Positions 27,065 through 37,380 of a stretch of 64,000 nucleotides of DNA are shown piece after piece. Location: NCBI RefSeq assembly GCF_036924645.1, contig NZ_JAZHRX010000001.1, positions 6,351,501 to 6,415,500 on the forward strand. The letters are read 5' to 3'. This stretch comes from Bradyrhizobium sp. AZCC 2176. GTDB taxonomy: Bacteria; Pseudomonadota; Alphaproteobacteria; Rhizobiales; Xanthobacteraceae. The translations under genes and the position numbers were made by a program. Under the pieces are notes generated by a model, which was not told where the DNA came from, did not search any database, and saw nothing but the letters and a program-made list of their open reading frames with translations. Position 1 is the stretch's first letter; the number at the start of each line of letters is the position of its first letter.

Positions 27065-27589
27065 TCAACGCGTGAACGTACCGCTCGGCATCGGCGCTGG
27101 GAACGCGGATTGTTGTGGGGATTGTGCAGGCGCGGCCGATTGATCGGGCGGCGGCGCGGTTGTGCGCTTGCGCGTGATCTTGGCCGGCTTGGGCGCTGGC
27201 GGCGCAGCGGCGGTGCTGCCGTCTTCCTCGGGCGCGGCGTCGGGATCCGCAGCCGCAGCGGCGGGAGCGGCGGCCTGTTTGCCCTTGGATTTCGCGCCAC
27301 GCTTCGATTTTGGTTCTTCCGCCGGCGGAGGCGCTGCGGCGGCAGCCTGCGCGTTCGGGTCGTCGACCTGCTGGCGGGAGCCCTTGTAGAGATCCTTCGG
27401 CACGCCCTGCTCAAGGCCCGGCACGCCTTCGGGGAACACCGGCTTGCGCTCACCGGGCAGCTTCTTCTTGGTATCGAGGAAGTCGAGCAGATCGCTCGGA
27501 TCGAAATTGCCCATGCTGCCACAGCCCGCCAGCGCGCTCGAAAGCGCGATGAGGACGGTAGCTGCGATCAAACGTTGCGGGCGGCGCAT
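27065..27589 (-). CDS. Small lipoprotein with low-complexity Ala/Pro/Lys tail
   Basis: The 174-residue precursor has a lipoprotein signal peptide with lipobox LAGC (Cys at about 23). A conserved-looking segment (KLPGERKPVFPEGVPGLEQG) follows near residues 43-62. From about residue 75 it is Ala/Pro/Lys-rich and probably disordered. It lies 29 nt after the TPR gene and 55 nt before der. In many proteobacteria the gene between the YfgM-like TPR protein and der encodes the BamB propeller, but no propeller repeats are present here. The function is unknown. Confidence 0.72.
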   Translation of the reverse strand: MRRPQRLIAATVLIALSSALAGCGSMGNFDPSDLLDFLDTKKKLPGERKPVFPEGVPGLEQGVPKDLYKGSRQQVDDPNAQAAAAAPPPAEEPKSKRGAKSKGKQAAAPAAAAADPDAAPEEDGSTAAAPPAPKPAKITRKRTTAPPPDQSAAPAQSPQQSAFPAPMPSGTFTR

Positions 27590-27618
27590 GGTCGGTTTTC
27601 CACTCAGCTCGTTTTGCG

Positions 27619-28272
27619 TCAGCTCTTGGCGACCGGCGGCAGCAAGGCTTCCAGTGCTTCGGCCCGCGAGCGCAGGCTCGGCGGCGTTGCGCCGTCATTG
27701 GTGATCATATCCAGCCATTGCCGGGTCGCCGTGGCGTCGTTGGCCCGCCAAGCCGACAGTGCCAGCAACTCGCGCGCGGTATGGCGAAAGGTGGCGCCAG
27801 GCGCGGCAGCGGCTTCGAGGCGCTCTTTCATGTTGGGATAGCTCGTGCTTTCCAGGAGCAACTGGGCGGCGCGAATCCGTGCCAGATCCTGCTCGGCGAC
27901 GCCGACGCTGCGATCGGCGGTGATCTCGTCGAACAGCTTTGCGGCGGCCTGCGGGTCGCGGTTGGCAACCTCGGCCGCCATGCGCAACCGCGCCAGTACG
28001 CGGTATCCGAACGGCGCCTTGGTCACGAGATCGGCGAAGGCCGCTTCGGCCTCGGCGTGCTTGTTGGCTTCGGAAAGCTCGACCGCCTTGTCGAACGCAG
28101 CCCCCGCCTCGGCCGCCTTCTTGGCTTCCAGATATTGGTAGCCGCGCCAGCCGCCCACGGCGGCGATGATCAAAATCAGGCCGGCGATGATATAAAGCGA
28201 GTATTGGTCCCACAGCTTTTTGAGCTGATCGCGACGGACTTCCTCGTCAACTTCATCAAATAATTCAGACAC
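27619..28272 (-). CDS. YfgM-like TPR membrane protein
   Basis: The 217-residue protein has a cytoplasmic N-terminus (about 25 residues), one membrane helix (YIIAGLILIIAAVGGWRGYQY, residues 29-49) and a periplasmic alpha-helical repeat domain rich in alanine. This matches the tetratricopeptide (TPR_21) family that includes E. coli YfgM, an ancillary SecYEG subunit. The gene order TPR protein, lipoprotein, der supports that assignment. It is the first gene of a minus-strand cluster of four. Confidence 0.82.
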   Translation of the reverse strand: MSELFDEVDEEVRRDQLKKLWDQYSLYIIAGLILIIAAVGGWRGYQYLEAKKAAEAGAAFDKAVELSEANKHAEAEAAFADLVTKAPFGYRVLARLRMAAEVANRDPQAAAKLFDEITADRSVGVAEQDLARIRAAQLLLESTSYPNMKERLEAAAAPGATFRHTARELLALSAWRANDATATRQWLDMITNDGATPPSLRSRAEALEALLPPVAKS

Positions 28273-28515
28273 TTAAAGGTATCCCATCCCCGAGGAACCG
28301 CGCCTTGGGCAGCAGCATCGCGCGCCCGATCCCCGCATCGCCGCGGCGTAGCCTATCGATATGGCGGTGGCAAGGCAAAGCGAGGTGGATCAAAGCGTTA
28401 ACAGCGGCTCAGATCCGCCTCCGAAATCGGCTGGCAATGTTGACATCGCGGTTCAAAGCTTGGCGTAATCCCGCCCGCTTCCATATTGGCCTATTTCCGA
28501 TTTCTTGGGTGTTTC

Positions 28516-29394
28516 ATGCCTCGCCATGTGCTGATTTCGATGCTCGCCCTGGCACTGGTCTTGGCACTGGCAATGGGGCTGACGTCCCTGCCCGCGGCGT
28601 CACTGGCTGACGACATCAAGCCGAAGGCGCCCGAGACGGCATTCTCGGACAAATTGCGTCCTGACATTTTGGGTATCTCGACCGAATCGAACGCCGAATC
28701 CGCGCGCGCCATCCTTGATTCACTGTTCAAGGGCCGTACCGACACCAAGAGCGACATCCAGCAGCAGAAATTCGGCGGCGCCAGCTATGTCGCTGCGCTG
28801 AATTTCAGTCTCGCCGCCGGCGCGAAACAGAACGGCGAGATGCTCTCGACCAGCTTCTCCTCGCCCGCGAGCGCCAACCGTGCCTATTTCGTGGCCCGCA
28901 ATCTGACCTTCGCCCAGGACCAGCAGCCGTCGAAGGCCGACATGATCAAGGAAGTCATGGGCAAATACGGCGTGCCCACCATCGTCGGCGATCAGCACCT
29001 GTATTACATCTACCGCAAGGGCTCGATCATGTCCGTCGGCGGCAAGTACAAGGAAGCGACCGCGCTGGAAGCGATCGACAAGCCGCTCGATCCGCGGGCT
29101 GCCGTCAAGCTCAACGGCGACACCGTCCGCGGCAGTTGCGTGGCGGTCGTCAAACGCGCGCAGACCAAGGCCAAGGAACCGAGCCTCATGCTGGCCGAGG
29201 CCAAGGGCGCAAACTGCGACGGCGTATTGAGCGTGCAACTCGTCCCGGGCACGCCGGCCGACCGCGTCGGCATCGCGCAATTCACCCTGCTGGACGTCAG
29301 GCAACTCATCAGCGCTGCCGCGATCGACAATGCCGCGCTCGCCGTCGGACAGAATGACGGCTCAACGCCCAAAGGCAGCGCGCCGAAGCTTTAA
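28516..29394 (+). CDS. Secreted protein of unknown function
   Basis: The 292-residue precursor has a strong signal peptide (about residues 1-31, ending ASLADD). I do not recognise a domain in the mature part. It contains FGGASYVAALNFSLAAGAKQ near 90, and there are two widely spaced cysteines (SCVAV and NCDGV) that could form a disulfide. The ATG at 28516 was chosen because it opens the signal peptide; a TTG lies ten codons earlier. Its TAA shares four bases with the stop of the convergent acyl-CoA ligase gene (29391-29394). Confidence 0.72.
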   Translation: MPRHVLISMLALALVLALAMGLTSLPAASLADDIKPKAPETAFSDKLRPDILGISTESNAESARAILDSLFKGRTDTKSDIQQQKFGGASYVAALNFSLAAGAKQNGEMLSTSFSSPASANRAYFVARNLTFAQDQQPSKADMIKEVMGKYGVPTIVGDQHLYYIYRKGSIMSVGGKYKEATALEAIDKPLDPRAAVKLNGDTVRGSCVAVVKRAQTKAKEPSLMLAEAKGANCDGVLSVQLVPGTPADRVGIAQFTLLDVRQLISAAAIDNAALAVGQNDGSTPKGSAPKL

Positions 29395-30995
29395 CGGGTT
29401 GGCGGCGCTAGCACGGCCTCGCGCAACTGCCGTTTCATCACCTTGCCGTTGGCATTGCGCGGCAACAGGTCGGTCCGCACATCCATGGTTTCCGGCACCT
29501 TGTAATCGGACAGCCGCTCGGCGCACCAGGCGCGCAGCAGTTCGGTCCGGACCGTGCCGCGGGTTACGACGACCGCATGCACGCGCTCGCCCAATACCGG
29601 GCACGGCTTGGCGATGATCGCGCTCTCGACCACGTCGGGATGGCCTGCGAGCACCGACTCGACCTCGGCTGAATAGATCTTCAGCCCGCCGCGGTTGATC
29701 ATGTCCTTCTGGCGATCGAACACGCGAACAAAATTCTCTTCGTCGATCGAGCCGAGATCTCCAGAATGCCAGAAGCCGGCGGTAAAGCCCTCGGCGGTGG
29801 CTTTCGGATTATTCCAGTAGCCCTTGATGACCGAGCCGCCGTGTATCCAGATTTCGCCGATCTCGCCGCGCGGCAGCTCGCGGCCCTCGGCATCCATGAC
29901 GAGGATCTGCGCGCCTGGACAGGGCAAGCCGACGCTGTCGATATGGTTGGCGGTCAGTTCGCCCGGCATCATGGTCGACGGCGATGTGGTCTCGGTCGCG
30001 CCGTAGCAATTCATCAGCTTCAGCCCGGGAATCTTGGCATCCAGCTTTTCGATCGTGGCGACCGGCATCGGCGCGCCGCCGAAGCCGCCGATCCGCCAGC
30101 CCGACAGATCGCAGCTGTCGAAATCCGGCTGCAGCAGGCAGAGATTGTACATCGCCGGCACCATCACGGTGTAGGTGACACGCTCGCGCGCCGCCATCTT
30201 CAGATATTCGGCAGCCTTGAACTCCGCCATGACGATCAGCGCGCCGGCACAGCGGACCATGGTCATGATATTGGCAACGACGCCCGTGACATGACCAAGC
30301 GGCACCGCGGCGATCGAACGATCCGCCGCCGTCAGTTTCAGGCACGACACGAACACCATGGCCGAATGAATGATGTTGCAATGGGCGAGCATCGCGCCCT
30401 TGGGCCGCCCCGTCGTGCCCGAGGTGTAGAGGATCATGGCGGTATCTTCTTCGCCGACTTCGACTGGCGCTGCCAGCGGCGCGTTGTCGGCCAACTCCGA
30501 AAATCGCGAGAGCCGAGCATCATCATCGACCGCGATCCGGTGCATCACATCGGGAATGTCACCCGCATTGGGCACGCGGTCGGCCAGCGCGGCCTCGTGA
30601 ATCAGGAGCCGCGCGCCGCAATCGGTCAGCACATAGGCGATCTCGGGCTTTTGCTGGCGGGTCGAAAGCAGCACGGTCACAAGCCCGGCATGCGCCGCGC
30701 CCAGCATCGTCAGCACGAATTCGGTTCTGTTGCCGAGCAGCACCGCGACGCGGTCGCCGCGCTGCAGGCCGAGGTTTTGAAACCCGGCCGCGATCTGCGC
30801 CGATTGCTGCGCAACTTCGCGCCATGTCATTCGCGTAGCGCCGCAGACCAGCGCCTCGCCATCGCCGTTTCGTGCCACGGCTTCGGCGACCATCGCCGAA
30901 ATACTCCTGGGCCGCTCGCAAAAGGCCCGAACGATACGGTCGCCGAAGCGCGGTTCGAGCCGCATCGCCGGAATGGAGTGCTGCGACCAGTCCAT
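29391..30995 (-). CDS. Class I adenylate-forming enzyme (acyl-CoA ligase)
   Basis: The 534-residue enzyme has the full ANL signature set: the P-loop YTSGTTGRPKGA near residue 190, NCYGATE, the hinge aspartate region FVRVFDRQKDMINRGG, and the C-terminal catalytic lysine in NANGKVMKRQL. It should activate a carboxylate as an acyl-adenylate and transfer it to CoA. The ATG at 30995 was chosen because the frame upstream runs through the panB gene. It follows panB after 11 nt, so nnrU, panB and this ligase are likely one transcript. The acid substrate is not predictable. Confidence 0.9.
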   Translation of the reverse strand: MDWSQHSIPAMRLEPRFGDRIVRAFCERPRSISAMVAEAVARNGDGEALVCGATRMTWREVAQQSAQIAAGFQNLGLQRGDRVAVLLGNRTEFVLTMLGAAHAGLVTVLLSTRQQKPEIAYVLTDCGARLLIHEAALADRVPNAGDIPDVMHRIAVDDDARLSRFSELADNAPLAAPVEVGEEDTAMILYTSGTTGRPKGAMLAHCNIIHSAMVFVSCLKLTAADRSIAAVPLGHVTGVVANIMTMVRCAGALIVMAEFKAAEYLKMAARERVTYTVMVPAMYNLCLLQPDFDSCDLSGWRIGGFGGAPMPVATIEKLDAKIPGLKLMNCYGATETTSPSTMMPGELTANHIDSVGLPCPGAQILVMDAEGRELPRGEIGEIWIHGGSVIKGYWNNPKATAEGFTAGFWHSGDLGSIDEENFVRVFDRQKDMINRGGLKIYSAEVESVLAGHPDVVESAIIAKPCPVLGERVHAVVVTRGTVRTELLRAWCAERLSDYKVPETMDVRTDLLPRNANGKVMKRQLREAVLAPPTR

Positions 30996-31006
30996 GGCGC
31001 GCCTCG

Positions 31007-31828
31007 TCAGCTCTTCTTCATCTCGTAGACGTGTTCGGGTCCGGGGAAGGCGCGCGAGCGGACGTCGCTGGCGTAGCCCTGGATTGCTGCTTCGATCGCG
31101 GGGCCGAGATCGCCATAGCGGCGAACGAATTTCGGCGTCCGCGGCGACAGACCCAGCATGTCCTCCAGCACCAGCACCTGCCCGTCGCAAGCCGCGCTGG
31201 CGCCGATGCCGATGGTGGGAATGGCAATGGTCTGCGTGATCTTTCGCGCCAGCGGCTCTGCGACCGCCTCGATCACGACCGAGAAGGCCCCGGCATCCGA
31301 GATCGCCTGGGCATCCCCGAGGATCGGGTCCCAACTGCCCTCGTCGCGGCCCTGCGCGCGAAACGAGCCGAGCGTGTTGATGGATTGCGGCGTCAATCCG
31401 ATATGGCCCATGACAGGCACGCCACGCTCGACAAGAAACGCCACCGTCTCCGCCATGCGCGCACCGCCTTCGAGCTTCACCGCGCCGCAATGGGTTTCCT
31501 TCAGGATCCGCACCGCGGAATGAAACGCCTGCTCCTTCGAGGCCTCATACGAGCCGAACGGCATATCCACCACGACCAAAGCGTGCTTCGAGCCGCGCAT
31601 CACCGCATGTCCCTGCAGGATCATCATGTCGAGCGTCACCGGCACGGTGGTCTCGAAGCCGTGCATGACATTGCCGAGGGAATCGCCGACCAGGATGACG
31701 TCGCAGTGCCGATCCACCAGGGCTGCGGTATGCGCATGGTAGGACGTCAGCATCACGATCGGCTCGCCGTTCTTGCGCGCGCGGATATCCGGCGCAGTTT
31801 TGCGCTTGATGACAGACTGAACCGACAT
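31007..31828 (-). CDS. panB: 3-methyl-2-oxobutanoate hydroxymethyltransferase
   Basis: This 273-residue enzyme transfers a hydroxymethyl group from methylene-tetrahydrofolate to ketoisovalerate, making ketopantoate for pantothenate and CoA. The metal and substrate motifs [13 protein letters not shown] and MGHIGLTPQ are intact. The ATG at 31828 ([10 protein letters not shown]) fits the family; it lies one nucleotide after the nnrU stop. panC is not adjacent, so pantothenate genes are split in this genome. Confidence 0.95.
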   Translation of the reverse strand: MSVQSVIKRKTAPDIRARKNGEPIVMLTSYHAHTAALVDRHCDVILVGDSLGNVMHGFETTVPVTLDMMILQGHAVMRGSKHALVVVDMPFGSYEASKEQAFHSAVRILKETHCGAVKLEGGARMAETVAFLVERGVPVMGHIGLTPQSINTLGSFRAQGRDEGSWDPILGDAQAISDAGAFSVVIEAVAEPLARKITQTIAIPTIGIGASAACDGQVLVLEDMLGLSPRTPKFVRRYGDLGPAIEAAIQGYASDVRSRAFPGPEHVYEMKKS

Positions 31829-31829
31829 G

Positions 31830-32414
31830 CTAGGCTCCAACCACGGGGACGCCGATCACGACCGGGTGGAACGCGAACGCCAGCGCCAGATAGGCGACGA
31901 GGCCGACCGCGACCGCGATCAGGTCGTTGCCGGGACCACCGACGGGGATCGGCGGCGCGCCGGCGTCGGAACGAGATTTCAGCGAAATACGGTCATATAC
32001 CGCCCAGGCGAGAAACGAGCCGAACAGGATGATCGAGCCGAGATCGCCGTTGGCGAGCAGATGCGCCGCAGCCCACAGCTTGATGCCCGTCAGCATCGGA
32101 TGCTTCAGCGTCGTATAGATCCGGCCGCGGATGTAGGACGCGACCACCATGATGACCGCGGGCAGCATCAGGGCTACCGCGATGTGCTTGAGCGCCGTCG
32201 GCGGGTTCCAGACGTCGATCCAGCCGGTCGCGCGATACTTGGCAAAGCCCCAGATGATCAGCGCAAGCCCTGCGAAGGATGCCAGCGCATAGCCGATCTT
32301 GTAACCGCCCTCGCCCGTCGCGGCGATGACCTGCGCGCGCAGCTTGCGCTGAATGGTAAGCGTGTGAACGCCAAAGAACAGGATCAGGCCCAGGATCAGC
32401 ACCAGCAGTCCCAT
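31830..32414 (-). CDS. NnrU-family membrane protein
   Basis: The 194-residue protein has five or six membrane helices and the NnrU pattern: [15 protein letters not shown] near the start, the [19 protein letters not shown] loop, and [20 protein letters not shown] near residue 105. NnrU was first described with nitrite/nitric oxide reductase genes, but many members occur elsewhere. Some relatives are heme- or carotenoid-linked isomerases (15-cis-zeta-carotene isomerase Z-ISO). It is the first gene of an operon with panB. GGGAGGAT precedes the start. Confidence 0.85.
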   Translation of the reverse strand: MGLLVLILGLILFFGVHTLTIQRKLRAQVIAATGEGGYKIGYALASFAGLALIIWGFAKYRATGWIDVWNPPTALKHIAVALMLPAVIMVVASYIRGRIYTTLKHPMLTGIKLWAAAHLLANGDLGSIILFGSFLAWAVYDRISLKSRSDAGAPPIPVGGPGNDLIAVAVGLVAYLALAFAFHPVVIGVPVVGA

Positions 32415-32499
32415 GATATCCTCCCGCTGCGCGGCCGGTTTGCTGATTACCCGCGTATCATTTTAAGGGCTTGGTGCGCAATGCGCCACGCCGCCGTCG

Positions 32500-33102
32500 T
32501 CACGGCTTCTCCGCCTGCTTTCCCGGATCGCGGTTGTCGACGTAGCGAATCGCGATCGGCCGTCCGGCCAGCGCACCGCCCAGCCCACCGGTGAATTTCA
32601 GGGGCTGGCATGCCTGCAGCGACGCATTGATCGCCTTGAGATAGGCGGCGCGGGTATCTGCCGGAACGCCGGCCGTGGCATAGGTCACGCGCGGGGTGGC
32701 GATGATTTCGCCCGAGCGCTTGAAGCTGAAGCGAATCGACATCTGCATGCCCGGCCGCGCGATGTCGGGAGGCGGCGGCGACCAGCAGGACCGGAGCGCC
32801 GCGAACAGGTCGCCGATCGTATCGAGATCGTGATCCGGCTTGCGGTATTTCGCGGCCTGGTCCTGCGGCGGCACGGTTTCGATCGTGAGTTGCAGGTTCT
32901 GGCCGTAGGGATAATCGATCTCGGGAATACAGGGACCGTCGTTGAACACGCTGCAGAACGATGGCGTGCACGGCTGGCCGTCGAGCACGCTGCAGGGCGC
33001 ATGCGAAAACGGCGTCGCGTCGATCTGGCGCCGCGACTGGGCATCGGCGGCACCCATCCCGACGAAGAGCGCGATCAGACAGGCGATGATGCGCCGAACC
33101 AT
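32500..33102 (-). CDS. Secreted hypothetical protein, TonB-C-terminus-like
   Basis: The 200-residue precursor has a signal peptide (about residues 1-21, MGAADAQ). An N-terminal cysteine-rich stretch (CSVLDGQPC, CSVFNDGPC) precedes a C-terminal segment (about 95-185). That segment, with its pattern of a secretion-like domain containing MSIRFSFKRSGEI and LQACQPLKF, recalls TonB/TolA C-terminal-like domains used in many rhizobial hypothetical proteins. This likeness is tentative. It should act in the periplasm. Confidence 0.65.
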   Translation of the reverse strand: MVRRIIACLIALFVGMGAADAQSRRQIDATPFSHAPCSVLDGQPCTPSFCSVFNDGPCIPEIDYPYGQNLQLTIETVPPQDQAAKYRKPDHDLDTIGDLFAALRSCWSPPPPDIARPGMQMSIRFSFKRSGEIIATPRVTYATAGVPADTRAAYLKAINASLQACQPLKFTGGLGGALAGRPIAIRYVDNRDPGKQAEKP

Positions 33103-33172
33103 TTCAGCGGGTCCTCATGGGCGACCCAAGCAAACTGGTGTGCGTATTGGTCCGCATCAAGGCGGATGCCGT

Positions 33173-33397
33173 TCACATCCCCGCGTTCATGGCCGACAGT
33201 TCCGCAATCAGGGCCTTCTCGCCGGGCTGGTCGAGGACACCGGCCGTGTAGAGCGAGATGCCGCCATAAAGCGTGATGTAGACCTTCATCACCGCGCGGC
33301 GGCGTTCGGCCGGGCTCTCGATATCCTGGCAGAATATCCGCATCGCCTGGGTGATGACCTTGTGGACCGCGGCCTGCAGCGGCGGGTTGTGCTTCAT
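33173..33397 (-). CDS. Small hypothetical protein (74 aa)
   Basis: A short soluble frame starts at ATG 33397 (MKHNPPLQAAVHKVITQAM), or eight codons earlier at 33421. It appears helical with one cysteine and no signal peptide. No family is recognised. It lies 70 nt downstream of the start of the secreted protein gene on the same strand. Coding is supported only by a codon pattern and composition like the neighbours. Confidence 0.45.
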   Translation of the reverse strand: MKHNPPLQAAVHKVITQAMRIFCQDIESPAERRRAVMKVYITLYGGISLYTAGVLDQPGEKALIAELSAMNAGM

Positions 33398-33521
33398 GGT
33401 GGCGTGCGGGCGGCTGGTCATCAGGGCGTAGAGCGCGCGCCGAGGAGGCGGCGCAAAAGCTCGCCACGCTCAACATGGCCAGTATTCCAGAGACGGTGGG
33501 TGATTGACGGATAGGCCGCGG

Positions 33522-33552
33522 CGTACTGAGTCCCCCGCTTTCGCGGAGTACG
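33522..33552. terminator. Palindromic element downstream of prfC
   Basis: CGTACT (33522-33527) and AGTACG (33547-33552) enclose CCGC/GCGG-type complementary bases, giving an imperfect hairpin 34 nt after the prfC stop. It could terminate prfC transcription. The sequence resembles short Bradyrhizobium intergenic palindromes, by memory only. Confidence 0.4.
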
Positions 33553-33585
33553 ACAGTGGAGATCGGCGTAAGAAGCGTGGCCGCC

Positions 33586-35205
33586 TTACGCCTTCTTCTT
33601 CACGTCCTTGACGTTGGAAAAATTGATCCCCTCGGCTCGTTCGCGGGTATAGCCGAGATAAAATTCGTTCTTGGCCATGAACACGGGGTCGCCGTCGACG
33701 TCATCGGCGATGCCCGAGCCGTTGGCGGCGATGAAGGCCTCTAACTTCTTGCGGTCGTCGGACGAGACCCAGCGCGCGAGCTGGAACTCCGAGACCTCGA
33801 ATTCCACCGGCAGCGAATATTCAGCGTCGAGCCGCGCTTTCAGCACGTCGAGCTGCAGCGGGCCGACGACGCCGACCAGCGCCGGTGCACCGTCGCGCGG
33901 CCGGAATACCTGCACCACGCCCTCTTCCGACATCTGCTGCAGCGCCTCTTTCAGCTTCTTGGCCTTCATCGCATCCGTCAGCCGCACACGGCGGACGATT
34001 TCCGGCGCAAAGCTCGGAACGCCTACGAAGGTGATGTCTTCGCCTTCCGTCAGCGTATCTCCGATACGCAAGGTGCCATGGTTCGGAATGCCGACGACAT
34101 CGCCGGCAAAGGCTTCGTCGGCTACCGAACGGTCTTGGGCGAAGAAGAACTGCGGGCTCGACAGGCTCATGTTCTTGCCGGTCCGCACCAGTTTCGCCTT
34201 CATGCCGCGGCTGAGCTTGCCGGAGCACAGCCGCGCGAAGGCGATGCGGTCACGGTGGTTCGGATCCATGTTGGCCTGGATCTTGAACACGAAGGCGCTC
34301 ATGCGCGGCTCGGCCGCCTCGACCTTGCGCAAATTGCTGTCCTGCGCGCGCGGCGCAGGCGCAAACCTGCCGAGTCCTTCCAGCAGGTCGCCGACGCCGA
34401 AATTACGCAGCGCGCTGCCGAAATAGACCGGCGTCAGATGGCCTTCGCGAAATGCCTCCAGTTCGAACGGCTTGCAGGCTTCCGAGACCAGCGCGAGTTC
34501 ATCCTTGACCTCGCCGACGTCGAGATTGGCGTTGCGGCCGGCGAGATCGGCGATGTCGATCTGCTCGGTCGCGCCGGTCTTGGCGCCGCCGCCTTCGAGC
34601 AGGCGCACGCCGCCATTGACGACGTCATAGGTGCCGAGGAAATCGCGGCCGCGGCCGACCGGCCAGGTCATCGGCGTCGTATCGAGCGCCAGCGTCTTTT
34701 CGATCTCGTCCAGCAGTTCGAACGTATCGCGGCTCTCGCGGTCCATCTTGTTGATGAAGGTGATGATCGGAATGTCGCGCAGCCGGCACACCTCGAACAG
34801 CTTTCGCGTCCGCGCCTCGATGCCCTTGGCGGCGTCGATCACCATCACGGCGGAATCGACCGCGGTCAGCGTCCGGTAGGTGTCTTCGGAAAAGTCCTCG
34901 TGGCCCGGCGTATCCAGCAGGTTGAAGACAAGGTCCTGGAATTCGAACGTCATCACCGAGGTCACGACCGAGATGCCGCGCTCGCGCTCGATCTTCATCC
35001 AGTCGGAACGGGTATTGCGCCGCTCGCCCTTGGCCTTGACCTGTCCCGCCAGATTGATGGCGCCGCCGAACAGCAGAAGTTTTTCGGTCAGCGTGGTCTT
35101 GCCGGCGTCCGGATGGGAGATGATCGCAAACGTGCGCCGCCGCGCCACCTCATCTGAGAGCGGCGAGCGGGACGACGATTCGGCGGAAACGGCAATGTCG
35201 GACAT
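33586..35205 (-). CDS. prfC: Peptide chain release factor 3
   Basis: This 539-residue translational GTPase recycles RF1 and RF2 after peptide release. G-domain motifs are ISHPDAGKTTLTEK near residue 29, DTPGHEDFSEDTYRTL and NKMDRE. The switch sequence RERGISVVTSVM is characteristic of RF3 rather than EF-G. Domains II and III follow with normal length. The ATG at 35205 (MSDIAVSAES) was chosen over a start 13 codons upstream. The divergent gene is the riboswitch-linked gdx, with about 155 bp between the starts. Confidence 0.96.
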   Translation of the reverse strand: MSDIAVSAESSSRSPLSDEVARRRTFAIISHPDAGKTTLTEKLLLFGGAINLAGQVKAKGERRNTRSDWMKIERERGISVVTSVMTFEFQDLVFNLLDTPGHEDFSEDTYRTLTAVDSAVMVIDAAKGIEARTRKLFEVCRLRDIPIITFINKMDRESRDTFELLDEIEKTLALDTTPMTWPVGRGRDFLGTYDVVNGGVRLLEGGGAKTGATEQIDIADLAGRNANLDVGEVKDELALVSEACKPFELEAFREGHLTPVYFGSALRNFGVGDLLEGLGRFAPAPRAQDSNLRKVEAAEPRMSAFVFKIQANMDPNHRDRIAFARLCSGKLSRGMKAKLVRTGKNMSLSSPQFFFAQDRSVADEAFAGDVVGIPNHGTLRIGDTLTEGEDITFVGVPSFAPEIVRRVRLTDAMKAKKLKEALQQMSEEGVVQVFRPRDGAPALVGVVGPLQLDVLKARLDAEYSLPVEFEVSEFQLARWVSSDDRKKLEAFIAANGSGIADDVDGDPVFMAKNEFYLGYTRERAEGINFSNVKDVKKKA

Positions 35206-35293
35206 GAGGCTCGAGCGTTTGGCAGGGAAAACCGGGCTAATCAAGCCTCATTTGGTGGTTGCGGAGGCTGTTGGCCAGACCCATATCGGCAGC

Positions 35294-35342
35294 GGAAGGA
35301 CGGCCTTCCAATTTCACAGCTCATCCGCGGGGACGGCCCTGC
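35294..35342 (+). promoter_or_regulatory. Guanidine-II (mini-ykkC) riboswitch candidate
   Basis: Two hairpins with identical ACGG loops stand in tandem. The first is GGAAGG-ACGG-CCTTCC (35294-35309). The second has stem GCGGGG (35327-35332), loop ACGG (35333-35336) and CCCTGC (35337-35342), with one G-U pair. A 17-nt linker separates them. Two small stem-loops with ACGR loops are the defining feature of guanidine-II riboswitches. The element ends 18 nt before the start of a Gdx-type exporter, its usual target, and just before the GGAGGG ribosome-binding site. It would be expected to raise translation when guanidinium is present. Confidence 0.88.
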
Positions 35343-35360
35343 CTGGTTCGGAGGGTCGTG

Positions 35361-35675
35361 ATGGCCTGGATCGTGTTGTTCGTCGCCGGCCTCATGGAAA
35401 TCGGCTGGGCGATCGGCCTCAAATATACTGAAGGTTTCACGCGGCTTATTCCGTCCGTCCTGACGCTCGGCTGCATGGCCGGCAGCATCCTGCTGCTCGG
35501 TCTTGCCTTGAGAGCGCTGCCAATCGGAACCGCCTATGCGGTGTGGACCGGCATCGGCGCGGTCGGAACGGCAATCCTGGGCATCGCGCTGTTCGGCGAG
35601 CCTGCCACCGCCGCCCGCCTCGCCTGCATCGGACTGATCGTGGCCGGCATTGTCGGGCTCAAACTCGTCACCGGA

Positions 35676-35684
<9 letters not shown>
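35361..35684 (+). CDS. gdx: SMR-family guanidinium exporter Gdx (SugE)
   Basis: The 107-residue protein has four membrane helices and forms dual-topology dimers in this family. The essential Glu13 is in [17 protein letters not shown], and the [11 protein letters not shown] segment is typical of the Gdx/SugE branch rather than of EmrE-type drug exporters. The ATG at 35361 follows GGAGGG. The guanidine-II riboswitch candidate immediately upstream strongly supports guanidinium as the substrate. The stop overlaps the 3' end of the convergent pit gene by 9 nt. Confidence 0.93.
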
Positions 35685-36680
<996 letters not shown>

Positions 36681-36695
36681 TGGATTGGCCCTGCC

Positions 36696-37346
36696 CTATA
36701 CCTGTTCGATCACGATCGAGTTGATTTCGTTGGCGACGTCGTCGAAGCGGTCGGACACTTTCTCAAGATGCTTGTAGATTTCGGCGCCCACGATGAAGTC
36801 CATCGAGTTACCGCTTCGGTGCTTGAGAAACAGTTCCTTCAATCCGATATCGTGGAGATCGTCGATACGGCCTTCCAGCTTTCCGATTTCCTCGGTGATG
36901 GCGGTCAACATCGCGACGTTGTTGCCGATCGACTGCATCAGCGGGAGTGCACGGCTGACGAGATTGGCGCATTCGACCAATAGCGTGGCTATTTCACGCA
37001 TCGGAGGTTCGAACGTTCGGACTTCGAACAGCACGACCGCCTTTGCGGTCTGCTGCATCTGGTCAATGGCGTCATCCATCGACGTGATCAGGTTCTTGAT
37101 GTCGCCGCGGTCGAACGGGGTGATGAAGGTGCGGCGGACCGCGGTCAGTACCTCGCGGGTGATGCCATCGGCGTCGTTTTCGAACTGATTGACGCGCTGG
37201 CAGAAGACCGGCGTCTCCTCGCCGCCGCGCAGCATGTCCTGCAACGCCAGGGCGCCCTGCACGACCGTCTGGGCATGCCGGGCAAACAGGTCAAAAAACC
37301 GCTCCTCCTTGGGCAAAAAGGCACGAAACCAGCGCAGCATGGGCAT
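36696..37346 (-). CDS. DUF47 (PhoU-like) protein, PiT accessory
   Basis: This 216-residue all-helical protein belongs to the DUF47/TIGR00153 family, which is related to PhoU. It is encoded directly upstream of pit in many bacteria and is thought to regulate or assist the transporter. FFDLFARHAQTVVQGA near residue 18 and ITSMDDAIDQMQQTAKAV near 87 are family landmarks, with acidic residues likely to bind metal. A second in-frame ATG lies two codons after the chosen start. The operon promoter carries a PHO-box-like sequence. Confidence 0.9.
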   Translation of the reverse strand: MPMLRWFRAFLPKEERFFDLFARHAQTVVQGALALQDMLRGGEETPVFCQRVNQFENDADGITREVLTAVRRTFITPFDRGDIKNLITSMDDAIDQMQQTAKAVVLFEVRTFEPPMREIATLLVECANLVSRALPLMQSIGNNVAMLTAITEEIGKLEGRIDDLHDIGLKELFLKHRSGNSMDFIVGAEIYKHLEKVSDRFDDVANEINSIVIEQV

Positions 37347-37380
37347 TTTTCCGTCGTTCAGAAACGGCCGCCCAGGCGGC

